DNA from: Agrypnia vestita
Taxonomy: Eukaryota; Arthropoda; Insecta; Trichoptera; Phryganeidae
Direction of reading: 5' to 3'
DNA length: 64,000 bases
NCBI GenBank assembly: GCA_016648135.1
Contig: JADDOH010001988.1
Location: 23,008 to 87,007, forward strand
Part shown: positions 61,495 to 64,000 of the stretch, piece by piece
How positions within the stretch are numbered: the stretch's first letter is position 1
How the letters are laid out: every line of letters starts with the position of its first letter
Notes under the pieces: model-generated
Databases searched by the model: none
Seen by the model: the letters and a program-made list of their open reading frames with translations, nothing else
What the model was told of the DNA's origin: nothing
Made by a program: the position numbers and the translations under genes

Positions 61495-62291
61495 ATGAAT
61501 TGAGATAAGAGCAACGATATTCGACAACTCTGTGCAACTACTAGCTTACGCTGATGATATCGACATAATTGTGAAAACTCCCAATGCTTTATGCAATGCC
61601 TTCATAAATCTTGAAAGTTCTGCCAAAAACATGGGTCTCATAGTAAACCAGCAGAAGACCAAATACATGGCCGTAGGATGCACCCAACAAATCCCAACTC
61701 TCTCGTGTGTACCAAGATTTACATACCTAGGATCCCTGATAACAAGCAACAACAATACTACAGAGGAGATCCAGAAGCGCATAGTGAGCGCATATCGATG
61801 TTTTTTCCGCCTACAAAAGCAGATAAAATCCAGACTGCTGTCCAGAAACACCAAGATATTAGTGTACAAAACGCTTATTAGGCCAGTGCTCACGTACGCA
61901 GCTGAGACGTGGGTACTAACTAAGAGGAATGAGCGAGCACTGGACGTTTTTGAAAGGAAAATTTTGAGGCGTATCTTCGGAACGGTTCTAGAAAATGGAC
62001 TCTGGCGCAGATGTCACAACAATGAGCTCTATACTCTATTTAAGGAGCCAAACGTCACAAAATTTATAAAACTGGGAAGACTTCGGTGGCTGGGTCATGT
62101 GGAGAGAATGTCCGAGCATCAAGCACCAAAGTCCCTGCTGAACTCAAGGCCAAAGGCCGAAACTAGGATGGAGTGACAACGTCCTCAAAGACATCTCTGC
62201 CTTAGAGCTTCGGAACTGGAGAGAGCTGGCACCAGACCGAGATGAGTGGAGGAAGATTATTGAGGAGGCCAAGACCCACCAAGGGTTGTAG
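61495..62291 (+). pseudogene. non-LTR RT C-terminal half (RTE-like)
   Basis: Frame 61532-62176: QLLAYADDIDIIVKTPN (YADD box), MGLIVNQQKTKYMAVGC, FTYLGSLITSNNNTTEEIQK, RIVSAYRCFFRLQKQIKSRL, VLTYAAETWVLTKRNERAL, FERKILRRIFGTVLENG and IKLGRLRWLGHVERMSE. After a frameshift near 62150 the other phase completes GWSDNVLKDISALELRNWRE and LAPDRDEWRKII, with stop at 62289-62291. The end has TGATGAGTAAAGATACAGAT, a short-repeat-like tail. It separates the two opposed MADF elements. Confidence 0.75.
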
Positions 62292-62317
62292 TGCCAAGAA
62301 TGATGAGTAAAGATACA

Positions 62318-62536
62318 GATACACGTGCTTCTTTAGTGGCATGCTAATGAGCATGCCACTAATAAGCATGCCCTAACAATTGTACACACTTGCTCATTAC
62401 TGGCATGCTTATTAGTGGCATGCTCATAAATAAGCATGCCCAAAGCTAACAATCAAACACACGTGATTATTAGTGGCATGCTCTTGTCATAGAATAGAGA
62501 CGCTCTTGTTCAAAATGGAAACTTTGCAAACTGAAA
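62318..62536 (-). mobile_element. MADF-bearing TIR element, copy 2 (opposite orientation), interrupted by mariner
   Basis: 62345-62536 is the reverse complement of about 61300-61470: TAGTGGCATGCTCTTGTC, AGAGACGCTCTTGTTC and GGAAACTTTGCAAACTGAAA. Its continuation AGAAAATTCAAGTGAA appears after the mariner, at 63986-64000. Its MADF exon should lie just beyond the window. Confidence 0.7.
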
Positions 62537-62725
62537 TATTAGGTCCTTACATATGAAATTGGCGTTTTGCCGTACTGGCAAATTTGATCTCAAATATCTT
62601 CTCTTTGGTTAGGAATTCCAAATCCAAATTTATACAGCTATTTACTCGTGTATTTGTGTTTTGAAAATTATAATTCATTTGTTTTTTCCTCAATTGTTTT
62701 TTCTTTGCGTCACTCAGTTTACAAA

Positions 62726-63630
62726 ATGAAAAACTTGAAATATCGCGTTATTTACGAGTACGAGTTCCACCGTGGCACCAGTGCTGCAGAAACGGCTCGA
62801 AGGATTAATGATGTGTATGGCGACGGTGCCGCAAAAGAAAACACAGTGCGATTTTGGTTCCAACGTTTTCGTTCTGGAAATTTCGACCTGCAGAACAAGC
62901 CCCGTGGACGGCCGGAAACCAAAGTTGATAATGAAGAATTGAAGGCTATTGTGGAAGAGGATCCATCGCAAACCACATCCGAGTTAGCTGCAGGCTGCGG
63001 TGTTAGTGATAAAACTGTTTTAATCCACTTGAAGCAAATTGGTAAGGTGAAAAAGCTTGAAAGGTGGGTACCTCACGAATTGAGTGAAGCAAATCAACAA
63101 ACGCGCGTTGACTGCTGCGTTGCATTACTCAACCAGCACAATAATGAAGGGATTTAAATCGAATCATTACCTGTGATAAAAAGTGGATCCTGTACGATAA
63201 TCGGAAGCGTTCATCGCAATGGCTGAACCCTGCAAAAACCAGCCAACATGGGACCCAACGCGAAAATTTGACTCAAAACAGTTACTTGTAACATTTGGTA
63301 GACTGGTGCTGTGTCGTTTCAATACAGCTTTCGAAATTTTTTTCTGGCAGACGATTCAGGCGATGTCATTGTCCAGCAACTGCAAACAATGAGGAAAATC
63401 TAGCTGTAACAACGAGGCGGTACATCGTCTAGCCACTGCTTGCTCATGATAACGCTAGACCACACACTGCACAACAGACGGCTACCAAATTAGCGGAGAG
63501 AGCTATCAATGGAATGTCTAAGACATCACCCCGGAATCTCCGGACTTGCCCCCCCAACAGCATTACATTTTTTTTCGAAAATTTGATAAACTTCTTTTTT
63601 GCAAAGGAAAAAAAAAAAAATTAACTCGAT
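62726..63630 (+). pseudogene. mariner transposase, frameshifted
   Basis: ATG 62726 opens MKNLKYRVIYEYEFHRGTSA, with the helix-turn-helix region (AAETARRINDVYGDGAA, VRFWFQRFRSGNFDL), GRPETKVDNEELKAIVEEDP and KQIGKVKKLERWVPHELSEA, matching cecropia-type mariners. The frame is lost near 63150 (stop 63155-63157). Further in other phases: TCDKKWILYDNRKRSSQWLN (first catalytic D), HDNARPHTAQQTATKL (second D), SPDL (third D region). There are many small indels, often in homopolymers. The C-terminal 60 codons seen in the copy at 3-269 are replaced. Confidence 0.85.
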
Positions 63631-63639
63631 GAGAGTTAG

Positions 63640-63885
63640 GTGGTTTAGCGTGGCTCTTTACGTTAGCGAGTAGAAGTTATCTCTCTAAACCGAGCCTCAA
63701 TTGCAAGACGAAAAAGGTTGGTGCATAATCTTATATCGTATTCTATCCTGTTGTTTTATTGCATCCCGTGCCTCCGACCCCGCCTAGACGAATCCGATTC
63801 TGTGTGTTTTTTTCTACGGATGTTCTAAGGATCGGATTGTGAGACACGACCTATGAGTGGCAACACAGTGCCAGCGTCAGCAATC
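63640..63885. other. foreign stretch inside the mariner
   Basis: In place of the mariner C-terminal codons lies about 245 bp without similarity to the copy at 1-347. Mariner sequence resumes at GGTAACATACTTTGAT near 63887. No terminal repeats or duplication are seen at its edges. It may be filler DNA from repair or an assembly error. Confidence 0.5.
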
Positions 63886-64000
63886 GGGTAACATACTTTG
63901 ATAAATAAATATATGATAATAAAAAAGCGACTTTATGTCCTCCCATTACTAACGCCAAATTATCTATAAGGTAAGGACCCTAATAGAAAATTCAAGTGAA

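Larger units (their letters stand above)
62539..63983 (+). mobile_element. mariner element (cecropia-type), both ends present, decayed
   Basis: Starts TTAGGTCCTTACATATGAAA at 62539 and ends with a damaged complement (GGTAAGGACCCTAA, 63983). TA at 62537-62538 and 63984-63985. It is 1445 bp, somewhat longer than the usual 1.3 kb because of a foreign stretch at about 63640-63885. The empty target is present at about 61296-61320 in reverse (CTGAAATAGAAAATTC). Confidence 0.9.

Overview
This is a repeat-dominated stretch of an AT-rich eukaryotic genome, almost certainly an insect. The evidence is a cecropia-type mariner, Jockey-, CR1/L2- and RTE-like retroposon tails, Penelope-like fragments, TIR elements with TTAA, TA and TWA-type target duplications, and a short interstitial TTAGG tract. 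I cannot assign an order. I found no convincing host protein-coding gene. Every recognisable protein domain belongs to a transposable element, and nearly all copies carry frameshifts, stops or truncations. CDS-like features are therefore entered as pseudogenes.

Layout. 0-3.3 kb: right end of a mariner, a non-LTR 3' end, an RT fragment split by a TTAA element, and a Jockey-like tail. 3.3-9 kb: a hairpin-bearing repeat, a PIF/Harbinger-like element with a MADF exon, and a TIR element with a Tc1/IS630-like copy nested in it. 9-17.7 kb: a CR1/L2 copy interrupted by another retroposon, a solo LTR, Penelope GIY-YIG remnants with hammerhead-like motifs, and RT tails. 17.7-26 kb: short dispersed repeats, a tRNA-like sequence, GC-rich islands, copies of a structured repeat (here the 'ACTCCC family') and another tRNA-like sequence. 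26-33 kb: a reverse-strand retroposon, a second Harbinger-like MADF element, a Penelope unit, a TIR element with 6-bp target duplications, and a duplicated CTCF-like site. 33-43 kb: fold-back elements, one of them split by a Harbinger-like insertion. 43-58 kb: more ACTCCC, Penelope and Jockey copies (the longest RT is at 46.0-47.4 kb), a CpG-rich island and several minus-strand RT tails. 58-64 kb: an RTE-like tail, a fold-back element, a second TIR element containing an ACTCCC copy, two opposed MADF-bearing elements separated by an RT fragment, and a near full-length but broken mariner at the right edge.

The strongest observations come from copies inside the window that act as natural before/after pairs. 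Several insertions can be placed near base level because an empty site, or an RT frame that becomes continuous again, is present: the TTAA element in an RT, the mariner in a MADF element, the Harbinger-like element in a fold-back, the ACTCCC element in a TIR element, and a 245-bp retroposon end with an 8-bp target duplication. The best candidates for under-described biology are the ACTCCC family, with a conserved nested inverted-repeat core; the recurrence of MADF exons in three different small TIR families; and hammerhead-like motifs with a palindromic arm in the Penelope remnants. All family names come from recognition by eye and need profile searches.
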